DNA of 64,000 bases from Artemia franciscana. Taxonomy: Eukaryota > Arthropoda > Branchiopoda > Anostraca > Artemiidae. Under the pieces are notes generated by a model. The model was not told where the DNA came from. It did no database searches and saw nothing but the letters and a program-made list of their open reading frames with translations. The stretch lies in assembly GCF_032884065.1 (NCBI RefSeq), contig NC_088872.1, positions 3,844,001 to 3,908,000 on the forward strand. Reading direction: 5' to 3'. Below are positions 22,952 to 33,134 of the stretch, piece after piece. A program made the translations under genes and the position numbers. Positions within the stretch are counted from its first letter, which is position 1. Each line of letters opens with the position of its first letter.

Positions 22952-23160
22952 TTATATTACAACTTGCCACCATTTTTCTTCATTTTCATTTGATCCTACA
23001 TCAGTATCCATTATTTCATCAATAAGCAACTGTAGAACTAAATAACATTGTGCCATTTCTGATGTACCACTGGCAGAGTTCATTGTATGAAGATTTGAAA
23101 AAAGCTGTAAAATTGTAAAGTCTAAAATTGTTTCTAGCTGGGATAATCTATTGAATTTTT
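22952..23160 (-). CDS. Exon-like reading frame, unknown protein (C-terminal)
   Basis: Read on the - strand toward a TAA at 22,952-22,954, the frame gives LQKFNRLSQLETILDFTILQ, LFSNLHTMNSASGTSEMAQ, CYLVLQLLIDEIMDTDVG and SNENEEKWWQVVI. About 70 codons with a helical, hydrophobic/acidic composition, an acidic tail and no low-complexity bias, in a region otherwise full of stops. A stop precedes LQKF, and AG acceptors (for example AATTCAATAG) lie nearby, so it would be a last exon. I recognise no family. It could be the terminal exon of the insertion's own gene or a captured host exon. Confidence 0.3.
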
Positions 23161-25034
23161 GAAGTTATTTGATATTTTAGGATTTTGTAAGATATCTGTT
23201 TCAATAATAGTGAGTGTTTTGAAGAGTATCAAGTATTTGAGATGAAAGGAATGCATGCAAAGTCTATAGGTTCAGTTATTCTTGTTTTCTACCTATCAAA
23301 AGACAACAGTTTTTGAACAGCCATCAAAAGAGAGAAATTTCCCTTCACAGAAAAATCCTAAATCAGCCATTGAATTTTTATGCACCCATCTCTATGCTAT
23401 ATTTTTCATGGATTTTGGAATATTTGATGGAGGCTGTAAAATTTAGTTCCTTTATTGGGCTTTGAATAAATCATTTTTATCTTGGACTGTGGTCTCAAAG
23501 AAAGCCTAGATTTAATTAGAAGCAAATACAGTTAATTAGAAGCAGTAAACTGAAAACTGTGTTGTGACTACTCTGCTTTATAAAGGTTAAACTGAATATG
23601 GTGAACTGAATATTTCAAATATATGTCATCCACTTTACTCTAAATTAAATCCTACCTGCAAGTTTCTGTTTCTTTCTCTTGTTAAGTTTAGGTCATGAGC
23701 CTGATTTGGTTATTAAACAAGTTTCTGAAAATCATATTGCCCTAACAACAAAATGTTCTGTGTTCACAAATTAATGCCCAAGAAAATATTTTTAATTATC
23801 ATGACAAATTGGCATTTTTTATACAACTTATACCTTTGATCTGATGCAAGTTTAACCTATTCATAAGCAAATACTATAAAATAATGCAAATAAATAAAAA
23901 ACAAATTCCATAAAAATGAAGACATGAAACCCTTTCAATTTTCTATGAATAAGCTGAAATCAGTCAAGTATAAAATAAAACAAAATCCAGGACAAAACCA
24001 AAGTCTTTCTGCTATGCTAATTCACAAATGGCACTAATTTACAAAACTGTAAATGGGAGGGGGAAGGGAATCTATTTTGAAAATCTGAGGGGGGGGGGGG
24101 TTCCTTGATGGATGTAGCAAAATATATATATATTTCAATGAAAATTCCCAAAGTATTTTGCCAAATCTAGGGGAACTCCCTCTCATTTGATGCAGATCCA
24201 TTATTAAAAAATCATTTAGTAAGCTCAAATACTTTTCAAGATAGGCTAGTGAAAAGGCCATCATTTGGAAATTTTAACTAGCCTAGTCTAAAATTCAAAC
24301 CTTAATAGTTCAACTGAATGTAAGAAAGTGATAGGCCTAAGCCAAAGAGTTTCAATAATCAACGCTACTGTATGCTATCTCAGACACTAATGCACTGAAA
24401 TTAATATAGAAACAGGATATTCAAACCAAATCTAGGTTAATGCCCACAGATTTATTGCAAAATTAATACCTTTCCATAATGAATTTGGCATTAAGTTATT
24501 TATGCAGCATTCTGCTTTTCTTTTTGTGAACAATGTAGGCCAATTTTATACAGTGGGTTAAATTTAAGATATAGGTTAGGCTAGCTTAATCAATCAGAAA
24601 ACAAATCAGAAAAAAAATTGTGGTAAAATTCTAGTTTAGCTACTTTTTGCTATCTTGGCGAGAGGTTACGCTATTCAAACTATACCCAAGACAAACAAGT
24701 TTAAACATGCAACTAGCTTAGAATATCCTATTCATACACCCCTAGAGCGTATCTAATTTTTTTTATTTCAAGATCAGTTCCAAAATATTCTAAGAGTTTC
24801 CTCTACTGGTCGGTGGCCTTAGCTACAATATTTACAAGGACTTATGCACAGGAAGTTATTCTAAATTCAGACTAAATGAGTCTAAAACAAATGTTATCAA
24901 AATCTTGGTCGTAATATTTTTTTCTATCTGAATAAGACCTTAGTTACTTCAAAAACCGTTCCTGGTGAATGTAAAATTCAAGTAACTTCTCTAGTTACTT
25001 TAAAGTTACTTGATTTTTCACCTGGAACGCCCTC
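23161..25034. other. CpG-poor interior of the insertion, right part
   Basis: No gene recognised. AT-rich with a G-run at 24,089-24,100. CG dinucleotides reappear only at about 24,650, about 400 bp before the right inverted end. The last 150 bp carries repeated GTTACTT/AAGTAACT motifs next to the end. Confidence 0.5.
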
Positions 25035-25037
25035 TTA

Positions 25038-25378
25038 GTCACTTTAGATGCTTATAAATGTGAAGATGCTAATAGGTCTTGCCTATTAGCGACAGCAGGC
25101 TTATCTTTGCGCAGTTGAGTGATCTCATCGGTGATCGATAGCTTTTTGAAGCCATTAGTTCTTCCAAGGACTGACTCGGCTGTCTGTATGAAGATCTCGG
25201 TGATCTTGTCGACTAGGGCGTCTAAATCTATTTCCTCTGGATTCATTGAAGAATTCTCTAAGAGGGTTTTGAGAGCCAAATCGAGATTCATCCGGTAGCG
25301 TTTGCGAGTTGACTCGTCTTTCAGAGGTTCAGTACGGAATCTCGGGACTTTTTTCTGGAGTTTGGTTGCCGATTTCAT
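25038..25378 (-). mobile_element. LINE ORF2 fragment (5' part of the split copy)
   Basis: The - strand reads KLQKKVPRFRTEPLKDESTR, KRYRMNLDLALKTLLEN, EEIDLDALVDKITEIFIQTA, ESVLGRTNGFKKLSITDEI and TQLRKDKPAVANRQDLL. The pattern (R-F-x-x-x-L-K-D.., ..AA/TAE..LG....K...W/T.E...LR..K) is that of the region between endonuclease and reverse transcriptase of non-LTR retrotransposons. It is joined to the 16,840-17,127 fragment across the 7.9 kb insertion, with a small frame discrepancy near the junction. Family P sequence abuts it at 25,376. Confidence 0.6.
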
Positions 25379-25998
25379 ATACGAAGTAATTTCTGTTCGT
25401 TTTAAGTTTTAATGTCGCTCCTTAATATCTGTTAAAAAACTTGTTTTTTTATATTTAATTTCTGAACGTTTTTGAATATTTTGATTGGATTGCATGTTTT
25501 GATTTTGGCTCTCCGCAGATGAATAATTGAAACGAAATTTGCATGTTTATATTTTTTGGCTAAATGGATTTCTCATAGTTTTGATCGAATGCTTTTGAGA
25601 AAAAAGGAGCGGGGGAGGAGGCCTAGTTGCCCTCGGATTTTTTGGTTACTTAAAAAGGCAACTAGAACTTTAAATTTTTAACGAATGTTTTTATTAGTAA
25701 AAGATATACGTAACTTACAAATTAGCTTATGTAACAAACTTCTGTATTCTCATGTTTTCATTACGTATATGAGGGGGTTCACCTCCTCGTCAATACCTCG
25801 CGCTTTACACTAAAGCTTAAATTTTGTCCCAATTTCTTAAGAATGACCCCTGATCAAAAAAGCCGTAGAATAAATAGTTGAAATTACTATAAATACTTTA
25901 GCGTAAAGAGCGAGGTATTAGGAGGAGGTGAGCCCATCATATGCGTAACAATTTCTGTTCGTTTTAAGTTTTAATCCCGCTCCTTACTTTCAGTTGAA
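25376..25998 (-). repeat. Half palindrome, linker and variant family P palindrome
   Basis: In - orientation relative to the 12,746 copy: a half palindrome (25,376-25,440), the linker (GGCTCTCCGCAGATGAATAA, GGAGGCCTAGTTGCCCTCG, ACGTAACTTACAAATTAGC) and a variant palindrome (25,760-25,998; arms with CTCGCGCTTTACACTAAAG). Confidence 0.7.
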
Positions 25999-26880
25999 AA
26001 AACTTTTTCATTTTTATTTTTTCACTGTTTTTTTTAAATAAAGTAGAAAATCCTGCGCTCCCTTCAGGGAAATTTTCTTCCCCCATGACAAATTCCTTCA
26101 ATTAAAGTTCCCCCAACATATGCCCCTCTTCTCAACCCCTCCTCCAAGCAAAACATCCCCTGAAAACGTCTGTACACTTCCAAATAATCATTACAATATG
26201 TAAACACTGGTCAAAGTTTGTAACTTGTAGCCCCTCCAGCGGGGACTGTGGGGGAGTAAGTCGTCCCCAAGGACGTACCCTCCAATTTTTTTGGTCACTT
26301 AAAAAGGGGACTAGAACTTTTCATTTCCGTTAGAATGAGCCCTCTTGCAAGATTCTAGAACCACTGGGTCGATACGATCACCCCTGGGAAAAATGAAAAA
26401 AAAACAAAACAAAACAAAACAAACAAATAAACACACATCCGTGATCTGCCTTCTGGCAAAAAATACAAAATTCCACATTTTGTAGATAGGAGCTTGAAGC
26501 TTCTACTATAGGGTTCTCTGATACGCTGAATCTGATGGTGTGGTTTTCGTTAAGATTCAATGACTTTTAGGGGGTTGTATCCCCCTATTTTCTAAAATAA
26601 GGCAAATTTTCCCAATATATCCCCCTCTTCTCAACCCCTCCCCCAACCAAAAAATCCAATTGAAAACGTCTGTACACTTCCAAATGATCATTACTATATG
26701 TACGCACTGGTAAAAGTTTGTAACTTGTAGCCCCTCCCACGGGGACTGTGGGGGTCGTCCCCAAAGACATAGCTATAAGGTTTTTTGACTATGCTAAATA
26801 AAATAGCTATCTCAGAATTTTGGTCTGGTGACTTTGGGAAAATAATTAGCGTGGGAAGAGGCCTAGGTGCCTTCCAGTTT
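25999..26880 (-). mobile_element. Two partial family H bodies, back to back
   Basis: 25,999-26,616 carries family H landmarks in reverse (CCCCTCCAGCGGGGACTG, GGTCACTTAAAAAGG, GTTAGAATGAGCCCTCTTGC, GTAGATAGGAGCTTGAAG). 26,617-26,880 repeats part of the body again (CCCCTCCCACGGGGACTG, GCGTGGGAAGAGGCCTAGGTG). Neither keeps the hairpin head. The second is cut by the start of the Helitron remnant at about 26,880. Confidence 0.6.
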
Positions 26881-27867
26881 TGAAATTACCAAAAGAAAGC
26901 GTGCTGAGGAATCACAAGAACAATGTGAAAACAGGCTTGAGGCTCAAAGAGATAATGCGAAAAGAAAGCGTGCCGAGGAATCACAAGACCAGCGTGAATT
27001 TTATTTCCTGGCATTCAAGTACAGCCCAAACGATGATTATAGCTTGAGTAGATGTGTTCAAATCGGGACTATGTCTAAAATTTGTCCCTATTGCAAGGCC
27101 TTGAAATTTAATGGTCAAACAATGGAAATGTGTTGCACCTCAGGAAAAGTTAAACTTCCTCAACTGGCTGCACCACCAGAGCCATTGAAGATTTTGCTTA
27201 CTGGAACTACGTCAGAATCTAAGCGTTTTTGTTAAACATCAGAAAATATAACTCATGTTTCCAAATTACGTCGTTTAATGCCCAAATCGAAAATCAAGAT
27301 CAATTTATGCCTACTTTCAAAGTGAAAGGGCAAATTTATCATAGAGCAGGGTCCCTTCTACCATTCTCAAGGTGAGAATCATAAATTTTTACAACTGTAC
27401 TTCATCAGTGATAGCAATTCTGAATTGAATGCACGTTGCGAAATTTCTTTCGACGTTGAAAGGACTATCGTTTCCCAATTGCCAATTTTGCACGAAAATA
27501 ATGATTTAGTTCTTCTGTTCAAAACAGCAATCGATTTGATGCCTACTGATACGCATAAAGTTGTTATTTCCGCTGACAAAACGCTTATTGGCCAATATGT
27601 GCGTAGATACAATGCTCCAACTATCGACGAAGTGTCAATCGTTATGGTCAGTGATCATTTTTTACCTCGAGATATTATTCTTCATAAGCGAGACGCTCAG
27701 TTGGTAAGAATTGCTGAAACTCATCGATGCTACGATGCCCTACAATACCCTATCACTTTTTGAGATGGAGCCGATGGCTATGACTTTAATAGTAAATTGA
27801 TAGATCTATCCATTAACAAACAAACGGATCAGAAATGCAGCGCAATGAATAATTATTCCTATAGAAA

Positions 27868-28335
27868 ATGATTCAGCAGGATGAAGACAGTTATATTTTA
27901 AAATGCCATCAAATGTTTCACCAATACATCGTTGATATGTATGCAAAGATAGAATCAGAACGTTTGCTAATTATCCGTCTGAGTCAGACCAAGCTCCGCT
28001 CTGAACAATACATTCATTTGCGAGATGCATTTGTAAATGACGGTAATACCACTAACGTTGGAAGATTAACGATTTTACCTTCGTCATATGCTGGCAGTCA
28101 TCGTCATATGCATGAATATGCTCAAGATGCTATTGCGTGTGTTCGTCTCTATGGTCGTCCATATTTAATTATTACATTTACATGTAATCAATCTTGGGAC
28201 GAGATACAGCAGCTTTTACTTCAAGGACAATCGGCGGTTCATAGACATGACATTACGGCCCGTGTCTTCCGGCAAAAGTTGAAATCACTGATAAACTACA
28301 TAGTAAAACTTAAAGTGTTCGGGTCGGTGCGATGA
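27868..28335 (+). CDS. Helitron Rep-region fragment (copy 1)
   Basis: A 155-codon open stretch: QQDEDSYILKCHQMFHQYIV, KIESERLLIIRLSQTKLRSE, VGRLTILPSSYAGSHRHMHE, YAQDAIACVRLYGRPYLIIT and FTCNQSWDEIQQLL. This is the conserved block of Helitron replication initiators upstream of the HUH motif (LP.S..GS.R.M...Y.DA...V...G.P.LFITFTCN). The frame closes just before the HUH motif. The same block in copy 2 begins at 32,131. Not expected to be functional. Confidence 0.8.
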   Translation: MIQQDEDSYILKCHQMFHQYIVDMYAKIESERLLIIRLSQTKLRSEQYIHLRDAFVNDGNTTNVGRLTILPSSYAGSHRHMHEYAQDAIACVRLYGRPYLIITFTCNQSWDEIQQLLLQGQSAVHRHDITARVFRQKLKSLINYIVKLKVFGSVR

Positions 28336-29675
28336 TGGATGTACTAAGTGGAATGGAAAAAATGAGGATTGCCACACGCACATATACTAATCTGGCTGTA
28401 TGATCAAATTACTTTTAATGAAATTGATGATGTGATTTCCGCTGAAATTCCTGATGAAAATGTCGATAAGGGCTTATATGATATTGTGGTAAAAAAAATA
28501 TGATACATGGACCTTACGGTGCACTGAATGAAAAATCACCATACATGGCCCAAGGAAGGTGCACAAACCAATATTCTCGACTTTTAGTAACCAAAACAAT
28601 TACTGGCAATAATGGTTACCCACAATATAGAAGAGGATCTACTAAAGATGGCGGTAAAACAGCAATAATAAAGAAGCATAACGGTACCACAATCGAAGTA
28701 GATAATCAGTGTGTTGTTCCATATTCACCTTTATTCTCAAAAATATTTAATGCACATATAAACGTTGAATACTGTAACTCCGCAAAGAAATCGAATACAT
28801 ATGTAAATACGTCACCAACGGCAGCGACATGGCAGTTTTTGGCTAGCAGTCCGAAATCAGTGAAATCGATGAAATCGTACAATATCAGGCTGGAAGATAC
28901 ATAAGCAGTAATGAAGCTGTTTGGCGAATTCTTTCATTTCCGATAGATGAACGAAGTCCAGCTGTTGTTCACTTAGCGGTACATTTACAGAATGGTCAAC
29001 GTGTTTATTTTTCGGAATCCAACGTGCAACAAAGAGCCCTGAATCCACCGGATACAACGTTAACTGCTTTATAGCGTTATGTCAAAATGATTCTTTTGCA
29101 AAAAAAACTGCTGTATACTGAAGTGCCTTCGTATTACACGTGGAATGCTAAAAATAAATCATTTGGACGTCGAAAACAGGTTGAGTCAGTCAACGGCCGA
29201 CCTACCATCTTCAAAGATACCACGATAGGAAGACTCTACAGCATTCACCCAAATCAACATGAATGCTTCTTTCTCCGCCTGCTTTTAGTGAATGTACCCG
29301 GTCCGACGTCCTTTGAGTATATGAGAACTGTAAACGGTATTATACATGACACTTACCGTAGTGCATGCCAAGCTCTGAAATTATTGGGGACTGATTAACG
29401 CTGGGATAACTGCATCAATGACGCGTGCAAAACGTCAACTTCAAGTCAAATTCGTGCATTGTTTGGAATCATACTAACAACTTGCTCTCCTTTAGCTCCT
29501 ACAGAGTAATGGGAAAAATATAAATCGAAAATGTCCGAGGATATACTACATCGAAAACGGTTAGAGACGTCAGATATGACTTTTGATTTTACATCATAAA
29601 CTTATAACTGCACTTTAGTTATTATTGAAGATTTGTGCTTATGTTTGACAAACAAACCTCTTCAGGATTTGGGAA

Positions 29676-30466
29676 TTGCCTTCACCTAATCGTAACGCTG
29701 CTGTTTCGACATGTATAGTATTGGATCGTGAACAAAGTTACAACACGAGTGATCTATTGTCGTATGTACAAAATAATATTTCTAAGTTAACGTCTGAGCA
29801 AAAGGACATTTATGATAAGATAATGCATTGTGTCGATAACAACGTTGGAGAGATCTTCTTTTTGGATGCGCCAGGAGGTACTGGTAGAACGTTTGTGATA
29901 AAATTGATTCTGGCATCAATTCGATCAAAAAATGACATAGAGTTGGGAATTGCATCGTCCGGAAAAGCCGCAACGTTGCTGCCTGGTGGAAGAACTGCTC
30001 ATTCCACTTTGAAATTGCCTCTAAATTTGCATTCTACAGAAACTCCCACGTGCAATATTTCCAAATCATCTGGGATGGGTAAAGTATTGCAGCAATGCAA
30101 ACTTATTATTTGGGACGAGTGCACAATGGCAAAAAAACAATGGAAAACGTAAAAGAGGCAACAATCTTGACAGGGCCTTTTGAGGGCGAGGCTGTTCTTA
30201 TTCCTTGCATTTCCATGATTCCAATGGATCTGCCTTTTCAATTTAAAAGATTGCAATTCCCAGTTCGATTAGCATTTGCAATCACCATCAACAAAGCTCA
30301 AGGGCAATCATTAGAAAAATGCAGTATAGATCTTAATACAGATTGTTTTCCCCATAAACAATTGTATGTTGCATGTTCGAGGGTCGGTAAACCTGACAAT
30401 CTATTTATATGCACAGACGATGGGACAGCGAAGAATGTTGTATATTCGCAAAGTTTACGTAGTTAA
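29676..30466 (+). pseudogene. Helitron PIF1 helicase remnant (copy 1)
   Basis: Two overlapping frames. The first (29,676-30,150) carries EQKDIYDKIM, Walker A as FLDAPGGTGRTF (usual Lys replaced by Arg), GIASSGKAATLLPGGRTAHS and Walker B IIWDECTMA. The second (30,095-30,466) carries LTGPFEGEAVLIP, LPFQFKRLQFPVRLAFAITI, NKAQGQSL and QLYVACSRVGKPDNLF, the last motifs of PIF1 helicases. The ~300 residues that normally lie between them are absent. Ends with a TAG stop at the usual Helitron ORF end. Confidence 0.8.
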
Positions 30467-30501
30467 TTTGTTTTGTATATGTATATCTATCTATCTATCT
30501 A

Positions 30502-30654
30502 TCTTTATAATAATAAGTTGTATGTATGCATGTTTGTTTGTTTGTAAAAAGAGCGTTTGCATATGACGTCATTATAAGTATATAAGGCTTTGTATATGCA
30601 CAGACAATGGGAAAGCAAAGAATGTTGTATATTCGCAAGTTTTACGTAGTTAAA

Positions 30655-30657
<3 letters not shown>
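30502..30657 (+). mobile_element. Miniature Helitron derivative
   Basis: Begins TCTTTATAATAATAAGTTG, a variant of the 5' end of copy 2 (TCTATATATATAAAAATAAG). It carries one TGACGTCA (30,564-30,571) and a TATATAAGG box, then jumps directly to a second copy of the last ~55 bp of the helicase frame (TATATGCACAGACAATGGG..TACGTAGTTAA). This is an internally deleted element, with its 3' end lost in the TA array that follows. Confidence 0.6.

Positions 30658-30744
<87 letters not shown>
30658..30744. repeat. (TA)n microsatellite
   Basis: About 87 bp of almost pure TA dinucleotide, then GATAGATA. It lies directly against the 5' end of Helitron copy 2. Confidence 0.9.
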
Positions 30745-30746
<2 letters not shown>

Positions 30747-30796
30747 TAGATATCTATATATATAAAAATAAGTTGTCTGTTTGTCTGTGTGTCGAG

Positions 30797-30930
30797 TGAC
30801 GTCATGTCATCAGGTCGTCATGTCGTCATTATGACCATGACGTCATTAGTGTTTCTGTGTGTTGAGTGACGTCATGTCATAAGGTCGTCATGTCGTCATT
30901 ATGACGATGACGTCATTAAAGGTATTTAAG
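30797..30930 (+). promoter_or_regulatory. Helitron promoter with four TGACGTCA sites and a TATA-like box
   Basis: Perfect TGACGTCA palindromes lie at 30,797, 30,838, 30,867 and 30,908, as two tandem ~70 bp units, each with two sites 41 bp apart. TATTTAAG follows at 30,923-30,930, 55 bp before the ATG at 30,985. TGACGTCA is the established consensus for CREB/ATF bZIP factors. Promoter function is inferred from position. Confidence 0.55.
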
Positions 30931-30984
30931 ACATTCGTTCACGAAAAAACCAAATACAAAAACAAACAAAAACCTTTATAAAAA

Positions 30985-31995
30985 ATGTTTAATTGTAAAA
31001 TGACTGAAGAACCTACAATGTCAACAGCCGAGGAAGCTGCTCAAAGAATCTATGCCAAAAAACTTGCTGCTGATAGAGAAAGTAAGAAAAGAAAGCGTGC
31101 TGAGGAATCACAAGAGCAACGCGAAACCAGACTTGCTGCTAAAAGAGAAAGTGAAAAAAGAAGGCGTGCCAAGGAATCACCAGAACAGCAAGAAAACAGG
31201 CTTGCGGCTGATAGAGAAATTAAGAACAGAAAGCGTGCCGAGGAATCACAAGAGCACCGCGAAACCAGACTTGCTGCTAAAAGAGAAAGTGAAAAAAGAA
31301 GGCGTGTCGAGGAATCACAAGAACAGAAAGAAAACATGCTTGCGTTTTACAAGAGCAACCTGAAATTCAATGGTGAAACAATGGGAATGTGTTGCACCTC
31401 AGGAAAAGTTAAACTTCCTCTATCGGCTGCACCACCAGAGCCATTGAAGACTTTGCTTACTGGAACTACGTCAGATTCTAAGCGTTTTTTATCACAGATC
31501 AGAAAATATAACTCATGTTTCCAAATGACGTCGTTTGGTGCCCAAATCGAAAATCCAGATCAATTTATGCCTACTTTCAAAGTAAAAGGGCAAATTTATC
31601 ATAGAGCAGGGTCCCCTCTACCATCCTCAGGCGAGACTCATAAAATTCTACAGTTGTACTTCATCAGTGATAGAAATTCTGAATTGAATGCACGTTGCGA
31701 AATTTCTCCCAACGTTAAAAGGACAATCATTTTCCAATTGCAACATCTTTTCCACGAAAATAATAATTTAGTGCATCTGTTCAAAACAGCCATCGATTTG
31801 ATGCCAACTGATGCACATAAAATTGTTATTTCCACTGACAAAACGCCTCCTGGCCAACATATGCGTAGATACAATGCTCCAACAATCGACGAAGTGGCAA
31901 TCGTTATGGTCGGTGATCAGTTTTTACCTCGAGATATTATTCTTCATAAGCGAAACGCTCAGTTGGTAAGAATTGCTAAAATTCATCGATGCTAA
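30985..31995 (+). CDS. Helitron protein, N-terminal part (copy 2)
   Basis: 336 codons from MFNCKMTEEPTMSTAEEAAQ. Residues ~25-115 are four to five tandem 23-residue units of the form RLAAKRESEKRRRAEESQEQ, highly charged and probably coiled coil. A knuckle remnant LKFNGETMGMCCTSGKVKLP follows. Copy 1 has MSKICPYC before this point, which copy 2 lacks, so part of the zinc-finger-like motif is deleted. The rest (FMPTFKVKGQIYHRAGSPLP, FKTAIDLMPTDAHKIVIS, RRYNAPTIDEVAIVMVGD) is the usual Helitron N-terminal region. It ends at a TAA where copy 1 has a Tyr codon. The ATG suits the promoter spacing. Confidence 0.8.
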   Translation: MFNCKMTEEPTMSTAEEAAQRIYAKKLAADRESKKRKRAEESQEQRETRLAAKRESEKRRRAKESPEQQENRLAADREIKNRKRAEESQEHRETRLAAKRESEKRRRVEESQEQKENMLAFYKSNLKFNGETMGMCCTSGKVKLPLSAAPPEPLKTLLTGTTSDSKRFLSQIRKYNSCFQMTSFGAQIENPDQFMPTFKVKGQIYHRAGSPLPSSGETHKILQLYFISDRNSELNARCEISPNVKRTIIFQLQHLFHENNNLVHLFKTAIDLMPTDAHKIVISTDKTPPGQHMRRYNAPTIDEVAIVMVGDQFLPRDIILHKRNAQLVRIAKIHRC

Positions 31996-32130
31996 GATGC
32001 CCTAAAATATCCTATGATTTTTTGGGATGGAGCCAACGGCTATCACTTTAATATTAAATTGATGAATCCAGCCACTAACAAAGAAATGAATAAGAAATGC
32101 AGTGCAATGCATTATTATCCCTATAGACTA

Positions 32131-33134
32131 ATGATTCGCCAGGATGAATACAATTATATTTTAAAATGCCCTCAATTGTTTCACCAATATGTCGTTGATA
32201 AGTATGCAAAAATTGAATCAGAACGTTTGCTATATATCTGTCTGAATCAGACCAAGCTCCGCTCTGAACAATACATTCATTTGCGAAATGCAGTTGTAAA
32301 TGACGGTAATACCACAAACGTTGGAAGATTAACGATTTCACCTTCGTAATATGCTGGCAGTCCCTGTCATATGCATGAATATGCTCAAGATGCTATTGCG
32401 TATGTTCGTCTCTATGGTCGTCCAGATTTATTTATTACATTTACATGTAATCAATCTTGGAACGAGATACAGCAGCTTTTACTTCAAGGACAATTGGGGG
32501 TTCATAGACATGACATTACGGCCCGTGTCTTCCGGCAAAAGTTGAAATCACTGATAAACTACATAGTAAAAATTAAAGTGTTTGGGTCAGTACGATGCTG
32601 GATGTACTCAGTGGAATGGCAGGTTTGCCACACGCACATCTACTAGTCCGGCTACATAATAAAATTACTTCTAACGAAATTGATGATGTGATTTCCGCTG
32701 AAAAACCTGATGAAAATGTCGATAAGGGGTTATATGATATCGTTGTAAAAAATATGATGCATGGACCTTGCGGTGGACTGAACGAAAACTCACCATGCAT
32801 GGCCAAAGGAAGGTGCACAAAGCAATATCCTCGACTTTTAGTATCCAAAACAATTACTGGCAATGATGGTTACCCACAATATAGAAGAAGATCTACTGAA
32901 GATGGCAGTGAAACAGCAATAATAAAGAAGCGTAACGGTACCACCATCGAAGTAGATAACCAGTGGGTTGTTCCATATTCCCCATTATTATCAAAAACAT
33001 TTAATGCACACATAAATGTTGAATACTGTAACTCCGTAAAGGCAATCAAATACATATGTAAATACGTCAACAAAGGCAGTGACATGGCAGTTTTGGGCTT
33101 GCAGTCCGAAATCAAAGATATCGACGAAATCGTA
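32131..33134 (+). pseudogene. Helitron Rep domain (copy 2), cut by gap
   Basis: Continues the same protein: YKYAKIESERLL-like block, LRSEQYIHLRNAVVNDGN, YGRPDLFITFTCNQSWNEI, then after a frame change GLPHAHLLVRLHNKI (HUH motif, ~32,623) and CNSVKAIKYICKYVNKGSD (catalytic tyrosines, ~33,045). Key residues are all present. One stop and one small deletion interrupt it. The sequence ends in IDEIV at the N run. Confidence 0.8.

Larger units (their letters stand above)
17128..25034. mobile_element. 7.9 kb insertion with inverted ends and TTA duplication (PIF/Harbinger-like)
   Basis: Left end GAGCGTGTTCCAGCTGA and right end (reverse complement) GAGGGCGTTCCAGGTGA match at 14 of 17 positions. Both are followed inward by AGTAACTT motifs in direct and inverted copies. 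TTA flanks both ends (17,125-17,127 and 25,035-25,037), and the flanking LINE fragments become contiguous without the insert. A 3-bp TWA duplication with short inverted ends is typical of PIF/Harbinger transposons. I found no DDE transposase, so class assignment is inference. The interior carries a nested LINE RT piece, family P repeats and two gene-like exons, and is nearly free of CpG. Confidence 0.6.
26881..30466 (+). mobile_element. Helitron copy 1, decayed, Rep plus PIF1 helicase
   Basis: The order of parts matches an autonomous Helitron. First are N-terminal KRKRAEESQ repeats (26,889-26,995) and a CPYC..MCC zinc-finger-like knuckle (27,090-27,140). The Rep region (27,420-28,900) contains LPHAH, the HUH motif, near 28,370. 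A PIF1-type helicase follows (29,676-30,466). The 5' end is missing: the copy begins inside the N-terminal repeats against family H sequence. Numerous stops and frameshifts are present, including a one-base loss that puts the catalytic YICKY block out of frame. Most of the middle of the helicase is deleted. It is older than copy 2. Confidence 0.85.
30753..33134 (+). mobile_element. Helitron copy 2, 5' end intact, truncated by the gap
   Basis: Starts TCTATATATATAAAAATAAG, the classical Helitron 5' TC end, with A just before it (insertion between A and T). Promoter region 30,797-30,930. Coding starts at 30,985 and runs with two in-frame stops (31,993 and 32,347) and one small deletion causing a frame change near 32,610. 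It then continues through the HUH motif LPHAHLLVRL and the two-tyrosine motif KYICKYVNKG to the N gap. The helicase half would lie in or beyond the gap. Much less decayed than copy 1. Confidence 0.88.

Noticed and set aside
30753-33134. Interpretation of the two Helitrons as a host helicase gene
   Set aside because: HUH motif, two-tyrosine motif, TC 5' end and A/T insertion site identify a Helitron.
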